Assembly: GCA_028819255.1 (NCBI GenBank)
Contig: JAPPMB010000135.1
Location: 1 to 64,000, forward strand
Length of the DNA stretch: 64,000 nt
Origin: Bryobacterales bacterium
GTDB lineage: Bacteria > Acidobacteriota > Terriglobia > Bryobacterales > UBA6623
Direction of reading: 5' to 3'
Shown here: in pieces, positions 17,834 to 26,449 of the stretch
How the letters are laid out: the number at the start of each line of letters is the position of its first letter
Position numbering within the stretch: the stretch's first letter is position 1
Position numbers and translations under genes: made by a program
The notes under the pieces: model-generated
Told to the model about the DNA's origin: nothing
Databases searched by the model: none
Seen by the model: the letters and a program-made list of their open reading frames with translations, nothing else

Positions 17834-19428
17834 GAGGCTGCTTCGCCCAATGGACGATCTGCGCTGCGCTTGCCTGCGCCTGCCTCACGGCCGGCGAGGT
17901 GACGGTCCAGGACCTGCTCGAAGACGAAGACGTCGCCGCAGACTGGCTGAACTACCACGGCGGCTATTCCGGGCACCGGCACAGTCTCCTCGACCAGATC
18001 GACCGGTCCAATGTGGGATCCTTGCGACTCGCATGGGCCTTCCAGGAGAGGATCTCGGAAAAGTTCGAAGTCACTCCGCTCGTGCATGACGGGATCATGT
18101 ACATCACCGTCCCGCCTGGCGACGTATACGCTCTGGACGCCGAGACTGGTGCTCGCCTCTGGCGGTATTCCCGCAGAATGCCACCCAAGCTGATCGCCTG
18201 CTGCGGACTCGTCAACCGAGGCCTGGCCATTCTTGGCGGCCGGCTATTCATGGCCACCTTGGACGCCTATGCGATCGCGCTCGACCGCAAGACGGGCCGG
18301 CTGCTGTGGGAAACCAAGCTGATCGACTTCTCGCTGGGCTACTCCGGCACTCATGCGCCGCTGGTCGTCAAGGATCTGGTGATGGTGGGAACCGCAGGCG
18401 GCGAATACGGCATTCGAGGCTTCATCGACGCGTTCGACGTCGAGACAGGCGAGCGTCGCTGGCGCTTCTACACGATTCCCGGCCCGGGCGAGTTCGGTCA
18501 CGACACCTGGGCAGGGGATTCCTGGAAGACTGGCGGAGCGTCGGTCTGGATCACGCCAAGCTACGACCCCGCACTGAATCTCGTCTACTGGGGCGTAGGG
18601 AATCCCGGACCGGACTGGAACGGAGACGTGCGGCTCGGCGACAACCTTTTTTCCGACTCCGTGGTCGCCCTTGATGCCGACACCGGCAAGCGCAAGTGGC
18701 ATTTCCAGTTCACGCCACACGACGTTCACGACTGGGACGCCACACAGGTAATGGTCCTGCTCGACAAGGAATACCGGGGCAGGACGCGCAAGCTCTTGGT
18801 CACTGCAAACCGCAACGGCTTCATCTACCTCCTGGACCGCGAGACCGGGGAGTTTCTCAGGGCAACCCAATTCGTGAAACAGACCTGGGCAGTCGGCATT
18901 TCCGAGGAGGGCCGCCCGATCAGGCGGCCAGGCATGGAGCCTTCGGCGGAGGGCGTCGAAGTCTACCCCACGGTGGCCGGGGGAACGAACTGGATGTCCC
19001 CGGCCTACAGCCCAGACACCGGCTTGCTGTACGTCTCGTGCCGGGAGGGCAGCAGCACCTACTACAAGGGCGAGACGGAATACACGCCCGGCACGCGCTA
19101 TTGGGGGAGCATGTTCGTGAACGAGCCCACCATGCACAACTGGTACGGAGCGGTGCGGGCATTCGATCCCGTGACGGCCGAGCTCAAGTGGGAGCACAGG
19201 CTCTTCCGGCCGGCCTGGGCAGGTCTGGCCTCCACGGCGGGCAAGCTTGTTTTCGCGGGCACTTCGGACGGCTTCTTCAAGGCGCTGGATTCCGACTCCG
19301 GCGACGAGCTGTGGCGAATCAATCTGGGCGCAGGCGTGCAGGCCAGCCCCATCGCCTTCGAGGTCGGCGGGAGGCAGATGATTGCAGTTGCGGCGGGAGG
19401 CGGCCTCTTTGTGTTTAGCCTGCCCTAG
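17830..19428 (+). CDS. Methanol/ethanol-type PQQ-dependent alcohol dehydrogenase
   Basis: A 532-aa periplasmic eight-bladed propeller with a signal peptide. It carries the adjacent cysteine pair of PQQ alcohol dehydrogenases (Cys124-Cys125 in ACCGLVNRG), the metal ligands expected in AGGEYGIRG (Glu) and GNPGPDWNG (Asn), and catalytic Asp301 in HDVHDWDATQ. Asp303 two residues later is the position that marks lanthanide-dependent members (XoxF, ExaF, PedH), where calcium enzymes usually have Ala, Ser or Thr. The start is GTG 17830, fused by overlap to the cytochrome. It oxidises primary alcohols or aldehydes; the exact substrate is unknown. Confidence 0.93.
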   Translation: MRGCFAQWTICAALACACLTAGEVTVQDLLEDEDVAADWLNYHGGYSGHRHSLLDQIDRSNVGSLRLAWAFQERISEKFEVTPLVHDGIMYITVPPGDVYALDAETGARLWRYSRRMPPKLIACCGLVNRGLAILGGRLFMATLDAYAIALDRKTGRLLWETKLIDFSLGYSGTHAPLVVKDLVMVGTAGGEYGIRGFIDAFDVETGERRWRFYTIPGPGEFGHDTWAGDSWKTGGASVWITPSYDPALNLVYWGVGNPGPDWNGDVRLGDNLFSDSVVALDADTGKRKWHFQFTPHDVHDWDATQVMVLLDKEYRGRTRKLLVTANRNGFIYLLDRETGEFLRATQFVKQTWAVGISEEGRPIRRPGMEPSAEGVEVYPTVAGGTNWMSPAYSPDTGLLYVSCREGSSTYYKGETEYTPGTRYWGSMFVNEPTMHNWYGAVRAFDPVTAELKWEHRLFRPAWAGLASTAGKLVFAGTSDGFFKALDSDSGDELWRINLGAGVQASPIAFEVGGRQMIAVAAGGGLFVFSLP

Positions 19429-19830
19429 CGCCTGTCCTCCTCGGCGGCGGGCGTTCGCACCATTCACGAAGACTCCCTCCTGATGCGATCGCGGGGGCCG
19501 GGCGGCGAGAGCGATGCGAGGCGCATATTGCGCGAGAGGCGCGGCTGAACTTGTTCAGCCCAGTGTTGCCGTCGGCGCCAACCCGGGATCCCCTCTTCGG
19601 GCGCCGGTGTGTGGGCAAAGTCGAATCCATGGGGCCGGACGCCTGAATCCGTAAGGTTGCAGGTCGGCGGGCGACGCGTCGGGAGCGGCCTGTGCGGGGG
19701 TGCCGGGCCGCCGTTCGGGGAGGGACCGGAGGGCTTCGCCCTGTTGTATAATCGCAAGCCCGGGCCGGCACGGTCCGACGATCACCGAAGCAAGCGCTTG
19801 GGCCTGTTCCCGGTCTTGAAGGAGAACGAC
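19429..19830. other. Upstream region of peroxiredoxin with a TATAAT hexamer
   Basis: No gene is supported in these 400 bases; the open frame from 19609 is only an upstream extension of the peroxiredoxin frame. A perfect TATAAT lies at 19747-19752, about 80 bases before the start codon, without a convincing -35. Confidence 0.45.
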
Positions 19831-20490
19831 ATGTCACTCAGAATCAACGATGTCGCGCCGGACTTTACAGCCGAGACGACCGAGGGAAGAATCAACTTCC
19901 ACGATTGGATCGGCGATGGCTGGGCCATCCTGTTCTCGCACCCGAAGGACTTCACGCCAGTGTGCACGACGGAACTGGGCACGGTGGCGGCACTGCAGTC
20001 GGACTTTGCGGAAAGGAACTGCAAGGTGCTCGGCATTAGCGTTGACGGAGTCAGCGACCACGCGCGGTGGTCGAAGGACATCGAGTCTTCGCAGGGACAT
20101 GCGCTCAACTATCCGCTCGTTGGAGACCCGGAACTCAAGGTCGTCAAGGCGTACGACATGCTGCCCGCCGACGCGGGGAGCACGTCGGTAGGGCGCACTC
20201 CGGCCGACAACGCCACCGCGCGCTCCGTGTTCGTCATCGGCCCTGACAAGCGGATCAAGGCGACGCTCACCTATCCGATGAGCACCGGTCGCAACTTCGA
20301 CGAGATTCTCCGGCTGCTGGACTCGTGCCAGCTTACGGCGAGCAAGAAGGTGGCGACCCCTGCCAACTGGAACCAGGGCGAGAACGTGATCATCCTGCCG
20401 ACGGTCTCCAACGCCGAGGCGAGCGAGACGTATCCTGACGGCTGGCAGTCGCCTCTTCCCTATATCCGGATCGTTCCACAGCCCGAGTAG
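19831..20490 (+). CDS. 1-Cys (Prx6-type) peroxiredoxin
   Basis: 219 aa, normal for the Prx6 group. The peroxidatic Cys45 sits in SHPKDFTPVCTTELG and the C-terminal extension (DGWQSPLPYIRIVPQP) is typical of this family. It reduces hydrogen peroxide and alkyl peroxides in the cytoplasm. ATG 19831 has AAGGAG about seven bases upstream, which decides the start over the longer frame. It stands alone, consistent with stress-driven expression. Confidence 0.95.
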   Translation: MSLRINDVAPDFTAETTEGRINFHDWIGDGWAILFSHPKDFTPVCTTELGTVAALQSDFAERNCKVLGISVDGVSDHARWSKDIESSQGHALNYPLVGDPELKVVKAYDMLPADAGSTSVGRTPADNATARSVFVIGPDKRIKATLTYPMSTGRNFDEILRLLDSCQLTASKKVATPANWNQGENVIILPTVSNAEASETYPDGWQSPLPYIRIVPQPE

Positions 20491-20988
20491 GCGGCGCCCG
20501 GCCGGGACCGGCGACACCAGGCCTGACCACGAGTCGCGAAGACCCGCCATCCCGATGACGGGATGGCGTTACGAGTCGCTTTCGGTGGGCGGGCTGTGCC
20601 GTACGCCCGACGCGTTTCAGAAGCGATGGCGTGCTTTCGTGCGTCGCTGAGGACGTCGTACAGGGTGCCGTCGCGCCCGACCGACCCAGCGCCTGCCGCT
20701 TGGCGAGTCCGGACCGAAGGCCGCAAATCGCCCGCTCTGCAAGGCCGTTCTGAGACCTTGCAAACGTTCTGCCGGAAGCCGGTTGAGAACGAGGAGCGCA
20801 CACGGCCGAGCCGATATGACTTCGACATGCAAGACTGCCTTAATCAACCATATGGATAATATATCTAAACTGTATCATGAGCGGCAGGTGCGAGGTCGAT
20901 GGATACTGCAAACGGCTCCGGCGCTGCCGAGGTCCTGACCGCTGCCACGGTCGAGGAAGTGCGGGCCGGACAATGTCCAGCGGACCGC
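20491..20988. other. Intergenic region between peroxiredoxin and thymidine-phosphorylase-like gene
   Basis: About 500 bases with an inverted repeat (listed) and an AT-rich patch around 20845-20880. Small open frames have no recognisable product. Confidence 0.4.
20545..20568 (+). terminator. Inverted repeat, possible terminator after peroxiredoxin
   Basis: CGCCATCCCG and CGGGATGGCG form a perfect 10-bp stem around the loop ATGA, 55 bases after the peroxiredoxin stop. No strong T run follows, so termination is only possible. Confidence 0.4.
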
Positions 20989-22305
20989 TCAGCCCTGAAT
21001 CACATCGATGACCAGATTCCGCTGCTGGGGTTCCATTGAGGAAATGCGGAAAGCGTCTTCAACGAGCTGCTGGGCTTCCTCGAGGTTCGTATCGTCGTTG
21101 TAGTACAGGGAGCACAGCCCCGTGTTGTTGAAGACCTGCTGGCCGACCTTCGCCTCGATCACGATGCCAACGGCCGGATCGTGCTGCCCTTCCTCGCCCG
21201 GCCCGGGCCATCCGCCGCCCAGCAGCACTGCGGCGCGGCCGATGTCCTCCGCGTTGATCTTGCTTACGTATCCGTCTCGCGGCGAAGTGATGGGAAGCGC
21301 TCCCTGCGGGTTCGGGAGCTTCACGAAATCAGTGAGAACCTCCGGATCCCCGCCCTGGGCGCCAATGACGCTCGCCAGCACCTGGAGAGCGGATCCGTCC
21401 TCGATCACCGAGGCCGCCTTCTCCCGAGCGTCGTCCATCGAGATCGTGGTGTCGGAAATATAGATCATCCGGGCGGCCAATTCGACGGCCAGGCCGGACA
21501 GATCGGTGGGTCCCTGCCCCTGGAGAGTCTGCGAGACCTCCATGATCTCCAAGGCATTGCCGACGGTGTGTCCGAGGGGCTGCTCCATGTCGGTCAGCAG
21601 CACCTGAACCTTGACGCCCAGCTTACGGCCGATTGAAATCAGCTGCTGGGCCAGCCTGCGAGCTTCGGTCCGGCCGGAAAGCAGCGAATCCTGGCTCACC
21701 TTGACATCGACGATGAGGCCGTTGAGGTCCTCGGCAAGCTTCTTGGACATGGCCGAAGCGGCGATGAGCTCGATGGACTCCAGGGTCGCCGTTTCGTCCC
21801 GCAGCTCATAGAGGCGCTTGTCGGCAGGCGCCAGAGACTCGCTCTGCTCGGCAAATGCCAAACCGAATTCCTTGACGAGGTCAGCGAAGTCGGTGACTTC
21901 AAGGTTCGTCCGGAATCCAGGAATCGCCATTAGCTTCTCCAAGGAGCCGATCATGTGGCGAGTGCCGCGCTCCACGATCATCGGGACCGCCACACCTGCG
22001 GCCGCTGCTATCGGGGCTGCAATCAGCGGCGTCTTGTCGCCCACTCCTCCCGTGGAGTAGCAGTCGACCCTAACCTTGTCAATTTCAGATAGATCCAGCT
22101 TCTCCCCGCACCGGAGCATTGCGGATGTTAGTGCATTTGTCTCGTTCGCGCTGAATCCATTGCAGACTCCGGCCATCAGCAAGGCACCCATCTGCGCGTC
22201 CGGAATTTCGTCCAAGGTGAATCCGGTGATCAGCCGCTCGTAGTCCTCCGGCGAGATTTCTTCGCTGTAACGCTTGCTCCGAATCAGGTCTACGATGCGA
22301 TCCAT
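20989..22305 (-). CDS. Thymidine/pyrimidine-nucleoside phosphorylase family protein with altered phosphate loop
   Basis: 438 aa, the usual length. Nucleoside phosphorylase family III domains run in order: N-terminal helices, glycosyltransferase core and C-terminal PYNP domain. The signature STGGVGDK is present (preceded by Tyr rather than His), and the base-binding Arg, Ser and Lys of the family are kept in KRLYELRDETA and AASAMSKKLAE. However the loop usually read SGRGLGHTGGTxDKLE is here VERGTRHMIGSLEKLM, and the VKVG-type glycine loop is VKVSQDSLLSG. It cleaves pyrimidine nucleosides with phosphate if active; the changed loop leaves that open. Confidence 0.85.
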   Translation of the reverse strand: MDRIVDLIRSKRYSEEISPEDYERLITGFTLDEIPDAQMGALLMAGVCNGFSANETNALTSAMLRCGEKLDLSEIDKVRVDCYSTGGVGDKTPLIAAPIAAAAGVAVPMIVERGTRHMIGSLEKLMAIPGFRTNLEVTDFADLVKEFGLAFAEQSESLAPADKRLYELRDETATLESIELIAASAMSKKLAEDLNGLIVDVKVSQDSLLSGRTEARRLAQQLISIGRKLGVKVQVLLTDMEQPLGHTVGNALEIMEVSQTLQGQGPTDLSGLAVELAARMIYISDTTISMDDAREKAASVIEDGSALQVLASVIGAQGGDPEVLTDFVKLPNPQGALPITSPRDGYVSKINAEDIGRAAVLLGGGWPGPGEEGQHDPAVGIVIEAKVGQQVFNNTGLCSLYYNDDTNLEEAQQLVEDAFRISSMEPQQRNLVIDVIQG

Positions 22306-22458
22306 AGTGAATTACGGTGCCTCTCCGCGCAGACCCGACCCGGGGCACTCGAAAGGCCCGGGTCCAAGCTACGATGCACAGATCCTGCACGAATTCGTTA
22401 CGATACCACAGTCTCGCCCGCGGCGCGTTGCGGAAGCGGGGACGCCGGCGATTCGCGG

Positions 22459-23301
22459 TCAGATCGGTCGAATCTGCGGAAGCGGAGCCCTGCACCGCCC
22501 CTGCGTAACTTCTCCGAAAAGCTCCAGGAGCGCCCTGGTCACCCTTCCGTTGGTAGCCACCAGCCGACCGTGGCCGGGACGGTAGCGACGCCCTTCGAAG
22601 TCGCAGTACTCACCGCCCGCCTCCGTCAGGATCACCAACCCGGCACCGACGTCCCACGACTTGAGGCCGATCTCCCAGAACCCGTCGAAATGGCCCTGCG
22701 CAACTGAGCACAGGTCGAGAGCGGCCGATCCGGTGCGACGCACGCCGTGCGTGAGCGTTGCGACCTGGTGGAAGTAGTGGATGTTGGGATTCCTTCCCCG
22801 CATCGAGCTGGGAAATCCCGTGGCGAACAGGCCCTTGGCCAGGTCGTCGACCTCGGACACGCGGATCCGTCGCCGGTTGAGGTATGCCCCCGAACCTCGT
22901 TCGGCCGCGAACACGTCGTCGCGAATCGGATCGTAGATCACGCCGATCAGGCCCTCTTCCCGACCCCATAGAGCGATGCTGACGCAGAACCGCTCCAGAC
23001 CGTGCGAGAAGTTGGTCGTCCCGTCCAGCGGGTCGACGTGCCAGACGAACTCCGGATCCCCTTCGAAGCCTCCACCTTCCTCTGCAACGATCGAGTGCGT
23101 CGGGAAGCGCGAGCGGATGCGCTCGACCACCCAGCGCTCCGACGCCCTGTCAGCGGCGGTCACCGTATCGAATCGCCCCTTGTACTCGACCTGCACCTTG
23201 GCGTAGTGCTGCATGAGAATCGCGCCTGCTCCCCGGGCGAGATCAGTGGCAAACGGGATGTAGTCTGCGGCGTGGACTGTCACACCACAGGCTATCAGCA
23301 C
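22459..23301 (-). CDS. Inositol monophosphatase family protein
   Basis: 280 aa from ATG 23301; GTG 23283 is an alternative that gives 274. Lithium-sensitive phosphatase motifs are complete: the acidic EEGGG, metal-binding DPLDGTTNFSHG, and the C-terminal SWDVGAGLVILTEAGG. Members dephosphorylate inositol 1-phosphate or related sugar phosphates, or 3'-phosphoadenosine phosphates; substrate cannot be assigned here. It lies between the thymidine-phosphorylase-like gene and the VWA gene on the same strand, with gaps of 74-153 bp. Confidence 0.9.
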   Translation of the reverse strand: MLIACGVTVHAADYIPFATDLARGAGAILMQHYAKVQVEYKGRFDTVTAADRASERWVVERIRSRFPTHSIVAEEGGGFEGDPEFVWHVDPLDGTTNFSHGLERFCVSIALWGREEGLIGVIYDPIRDDVFAAERGSGAYLNRRRIRVSEVDDLAKGLFATGFPSSMRGRNPNIHYFHQVATLTHGVRRTGSAALDLCSVAQGHFDGFWEIGLKSWDVGAGLVILTEAGGEYCDFEGRRYRPGHGRLVATNGRVTRALLELFGEVTQGRCRAPLPQIRPI

Positions 23302-23375
23302 TCCGAAACGAAGCCGTCCGGACAGGCCGCTGAAGCCCCTGCTCCTTCGCGGCTCTCCGAGACCTTGCCGCCGAA

Positions 23376-24458
23376 CTATCGACCCGGCCTGACGATCGAA
23401 GGCCTTCGCATGCCGTCCGGCTGACTCCGTTTCGCCTTGGCGGGCGGAGGCGTCGCTTCGGAGCCGCTCTGACCGGAACCACGCGCCTGCGGGATCGTGC
23501 GCACACTGGTGGGCGCGTCCCGAGCCGCCCGGGGTCGCAACGCCATCTCATCCGGGTCCGCGTAGTAGCCCGACCTGGCGAGCACCACGGCACCGGCCGG
23601 CGCCGCACGGATCTCGAGGGTGCGGAAGACCTCCTTGGTCTGAGCACCTTCGGTTCCCGGATAGAAACCCAGGAGGTACTGTGTGCGCAGATTGCGCAAA
23701 ACCTCCCCGAACGCCACATCGAGATTCTCAGCTCCCTGCTGGACGAAGGTCTCGCCGCCGCTGTTCCTGGCGAGCGTGATCAGGGCGTGTTCCCCGCCCC
23801 GGTTCCTGCCCGCATCGCTCTGGATCGGCAGCACGATCAGCGGATAGATGGCGACCTCGTGGTCGTGCGCGGCCCGCAGCGCGTCCGCGAACCTCCAGTG
23901 GCTGGTGGTGTCCCCGCCGTCCGTGATCATGACGATGACCCTGCGCCCCTCCCTGCGCGCCAGCTCCCCTGATGCCAGCCGGACGGCATCGTACACGGAG
24001 GTTCCCGACTCCGGACGCATGCTTCCGAGCGCCCTCTCGAGGGCTCTTCGGTTTCGGGTGAAGCGCTGGTGGACCTGGACGTCCGCCGAGAAGGAAAACA
24101 CCGCAGCCCGATCTCCGGGGTGCGATCCGCGACCGAGCAGGTTCTTCAGAAAGCGGCTCGCGGACTCGCGCTCGTATCGCAGCTCTATCGCGGTGCTCAG
24201 GCTCGTGTCCAACATGAGTGCGACCGAGAGGGGGCGGTTGGTGCGGCGCTCGAAGACGGCCACCCTGCGGGCCACGCCGGCTTCCAGAATCTCGAAGTCG
24301 CCGCGCTCGAGATCACCGACGGGAGCTCCATCGGCGTCCTTCACCGTCACAGGCAATGTGACCAGCCGAACGTCGGTGGCGAACACGGGTGTCTCCGGCT
24401 GCTGCGCCGGGAGGGAGAGGGCAGCCGGCAGCAGAAGGAAGGCGAACAGGCGACTCAC
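23376..24458 (-). CDS. Secreted VWA-domain protein (acidobacterial VWFA-related type)
   Basis: 360 aa from GTG 24458, whose GTGA overlaps the moaDE stop by four bases. A signal peptide (LFAFLLLPAALSLPAQ) precedes a beta-rich segment (LVTLPVTVKDADG, GDFEILEAGV) and a von Willebrand A domain at about residues 75-260 with a complete MIDAS (DTSLS, later TDGGDTTS). A proline-rich, basic tail follows. Proteins of this build are numerous in Acidobacteriota and their role is unknown; metal-dependent adhesion is the general expectation. The coupling to moaDE is odd and probably only reflects compact packing. Confidence 0.85.
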   Translation of the reverse strand: MSRLFAFLLLPAALSLPAQQPETPVFATDVRLVTLPVTVKDADGAPVGDLERGDFEILEAGVARRVAVFERRTNRPLSVALMLDTSLSTAIELRYERESASRFLKNLLGRGSHPGDRAAVFSFSADVQVHQRFTRNRRALERALGSMRPESGTSVYDAVRLASGELARREGRRVIVMITDGGDTTSHWRFADALRAAHDHEVAIYPLIVLPIQSDAGRNRGGEHALITLARNSGGETFVQQGAENLDVAFGEVLRNLRTQYLLGFYPGTEGAQTKEVFRTLEIRAAPAGAVVLARSGYYADPDEMALRPRAARDAPTSVRTIPQARGSGQSGSEATPPPAKAKRSQPDGMRRPSIVRPGR

Positions 24459-25171
24459 GCCGCCGTGCGCGGCACGGACTCGTCCCACTTTCCCTCCACC
24501 CAGACCTCGCCGTCCGCGAAGTGCTCCTTCTTCCAGACCGGCACCTTCCGCTTCACGTCATTGATCGCTTCGAGGCTGGCCTTGTAGGCGGGCGCCCTGT
24601 GCGCCGACGCTACGACGATCGAGACGCTCGCCTCGCGAACTGCGAGCCGACCGATGCGGTGCACCAGCGACACACCGTGAATCGAATGGCGCTCCAGCAG
24701 ACCCCGCCCGATCTGCTCGAGTTGCCGCACTGCCAGCGGAACAAAGCACTCGTAGTCGAGGAAGAGTGTCCGGCGCCCTCCGGTGTTGTTCCGGACCACG
24801 CCTTCAAACACGATGACGGCGCCGTCACCATCCCCCTGCGTCCGGGCGGCCAGGGCCGCACTGTCGATGGGCTCCCTAGTGATGGCGGCAAACACTCCGT
24901 CACGGCTCACGCTCTCGACCCAGCCGCTTCCTCCGCTCACCGGAGGCATGATCGCCACCTCGTCGCCGTCCTCGACGGCCTCGGCCGGCTGGGCGAAACG
25001 CTCGTTCCTGGCAATGGCCACGCTCCCTGCCATGTCGGCAAGCCTCGGCATTTGAGACGAGTAATGCTGGAAAACCGTTGCGACCGAGGCTCCGGGAGGG
25101 AGCTCGATCTCGTCGCTTGACCGGCCAACCAAGTCCTTGAGCTGCCCGAAGAAGAGAACTCGAACGCGCAT
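24455..25171 (-). CDS. moaDE: MoaD-MoaE fusion, molybdopterin synthase in one chain
   Basis: 238 aa. Residues 1-81 are MoaD, a ubiquitin-like sulfur carrier ending in the Gly-Gly pair (residues 80-81, PPVSGG). Residues from about 88 on are MoaE, with FEGVVRNNTGG, HRIGRLAVRE, SAHRAPAY and the lysine-rich KRKVPVWKKEHF. Together they form molybdopterin synthase, which adds two sulfurs to precursor Z. The start is ATG 25171 with GGAGG five bases before it; ATG 25183 is an alternative. In separate MoaD the C-terminal Gly must be free for thiocarboxylation, so this fusion probably needs cleavage after Gly-Gly, as reported for mycobacterial MoaX. It follows the threonine synthase gene by 35 bp. Confidence 0.9.
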   Translation of the reverse strand: MRVRVLFFGQLKDLVGRSSDEIELPPGASVATVFQHYSSQMPRLADMAGSVAIARNERFAQPAEAVEDGDEVAIMPPVSGGSGWVESVSRDGVFAAITREPIDSAALAARTQGDGDGAVIVFEGVVRNNTGGRRTLFLDYECFVPLAVRQLEQIGRGLLERHSIHGVSLVHRIGRLAVREASVSIVVASAHRAPAYKASLEAINDVKRKVPVWKKEHFADGEVWVEGKWDESVPRTAA

Positions 25172-25206
25172 TTCCGCCTCCATTCTCGCAAGGCAGGACG
25201 GGATTG

Positions 25207-26439
25207 TCAGCGAGGAACGATCAGGCCGCCGAGCCGCTCCCTCGCTGTGGTGCGGGGAGTGCAGCGCGTCTCCCAAGCCTCGAGGTACTTCAGGCCCGTC
25301 CCGGTGTTGTAGATGAGGAGCTCGTCGTCACGGGACAGGAATCCGTCCCGGAGCAGCCGGCGGGCGGCAGCGACGCACGTCGCGCCTTCAGGCGCCACGA
25401 ACAGCCCTTCGGACTCCGCCAGCAGCAGACCGGCATCCAGCGTCTCCTGGTCGTCGATGGAAAGGGCCGTGCCCCTGCTCTGCCGCAGGGCTTCGAGGAC
25501 AAGGAAGTCGCCAAGCGCCTTGGGCACTCTCAGTCCGCTCGCAACTGTGGAGGCGTTCTCCCAGTGTCGGGACTCGATCTCGCCCGCCTCCCAGGCGCGG
25601 ACGATCGGGGCGCAGCCGGACGCCTGCACGGCGATCATTCTGGGCCGCTTGGAGCCGATCCAGCCCATCTCCTCCAGTTCGGCGAACGCCTTCCACATGC
25701 CGATGAGGCCCACCCCGCCGCCCGTGGGATAGAAGATCGCATCCGGAACCCGCCAGCCGAGCTGCTCCGCAAGCTCGAAGCCCATGGTCTTCTTTCCTTC
25801 GATGCGGTAGGGCTCCTTGAGGGTCGACACTTCGAACCAGCCCTCGGACTCCCGCCTCTCGGCAACGATTCGGCCACAGTCGCTGATCAGGCCGTCCACG
25901 AGCGTGACGTGGGCACCCATGGCTTCGCATTCGATGGCGTTGGCGCGCGGAACATCGACGGGAAGGAAGAGATGAGCCTCCAGACCGGCCCTAGCGGCAT
26001 AAGCCGCCAGCGCGCCGGCGGCGTTGCCCGCGGACGGAGCGGCCAGCTTTCGCGCCCCAAGTTCCTTCGCCATCGAAACGGCCACCGCCATGCCCCGCGC
26101 CTTGAACGTGCCTGTCGGATTGGCGCTTTCGTCCTTGATCAGAAGGTTCCGGCTGCCGATCCGCTCTCCGAGCCTCGGGGTTTCCAGAAGTGGGGTCAGG
26201 CCCTCGCCGAGCGTGACAAGGTTGCGGGGGTCGCGCAGCGGCAGCAAAGGAGCGTACCGCCAAAGACTGCGCGCTCCACGCTCCACAGCATCGCGGTCGG
26301 CCTGGCTGCGGGCGGCCGGGAGATCGTAGCGGACCAGCAGCGGTGCGCCGGCGGGTGAGAGATTTGCGAGCGCGCCCGCGGGCACTTTTTCGCCGGTTCG
26401 GCTGCACTCCAAGTGGGAAACGAACGTCTTATGATGCAA
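25207..26439 (-). CDS. thrC: Threonine synthase
   Basis: About 410 aa. A PLP-dependent fold II enzyme making threonine from O-phosphohomoserine. The N-terminal LECSRTGEKVPAG is the partial zinc-ribbon-like start of this threonine synthase class; the PLP lysine lies in NPTGTFKARGM and the phosphate loop in YPTGGGVGLIGMWKA. No ATG sits near the family N-terminus; TTG 26439 is the most likely start and the ATG at 26535 would add 32 unsupported residues. The start lies only 10 bp from the divergent transglycosylase start. It heads a minus-strand run with moaDE and the VWA gene. Confidence 0.87.
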   Translation of the reverse strand: MHHKTFVSHLECSRTGEKVPAGALANLSPAGAPLLVRYDLPAARSQADRDAVERGARSLWRYAPLLPLRDPRNLVTLGEGLTPLLETPRLGERIGSRNLLIKDESANPTGTFKARGMAVAVSMAKELGARKLAAPSAGNAAGALAAYAARAGLEAHLFLPVDVPRANAIECEAMGAHVTLVDGLISDCGRIVAERRESEGWFEVSTLKEPYRIEGKKTMGFELAEQLGWRVPDAIFYPTGGGVGLIGMWKAFAELEEMGWIGSKRPRMIAVQASGCAPIVRAWEAGEIESRHWENASTVASGLRVPKALGDFLVLEALRQSRGTALSIDDQETLDAGLLLAESEGLFVAPEGATCVAAARRLLRDGFLSRDDELLIYNTGTGLKYLEAWETRCTPRTTARERLGGLIVPR

Positions 26440-26449
26440 GAACGCAAGT

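Noticed and set aside
25204-26358. A 384-aa plus-strand open frame
   Set aside because: Antisense to threonine synthase; no domain.
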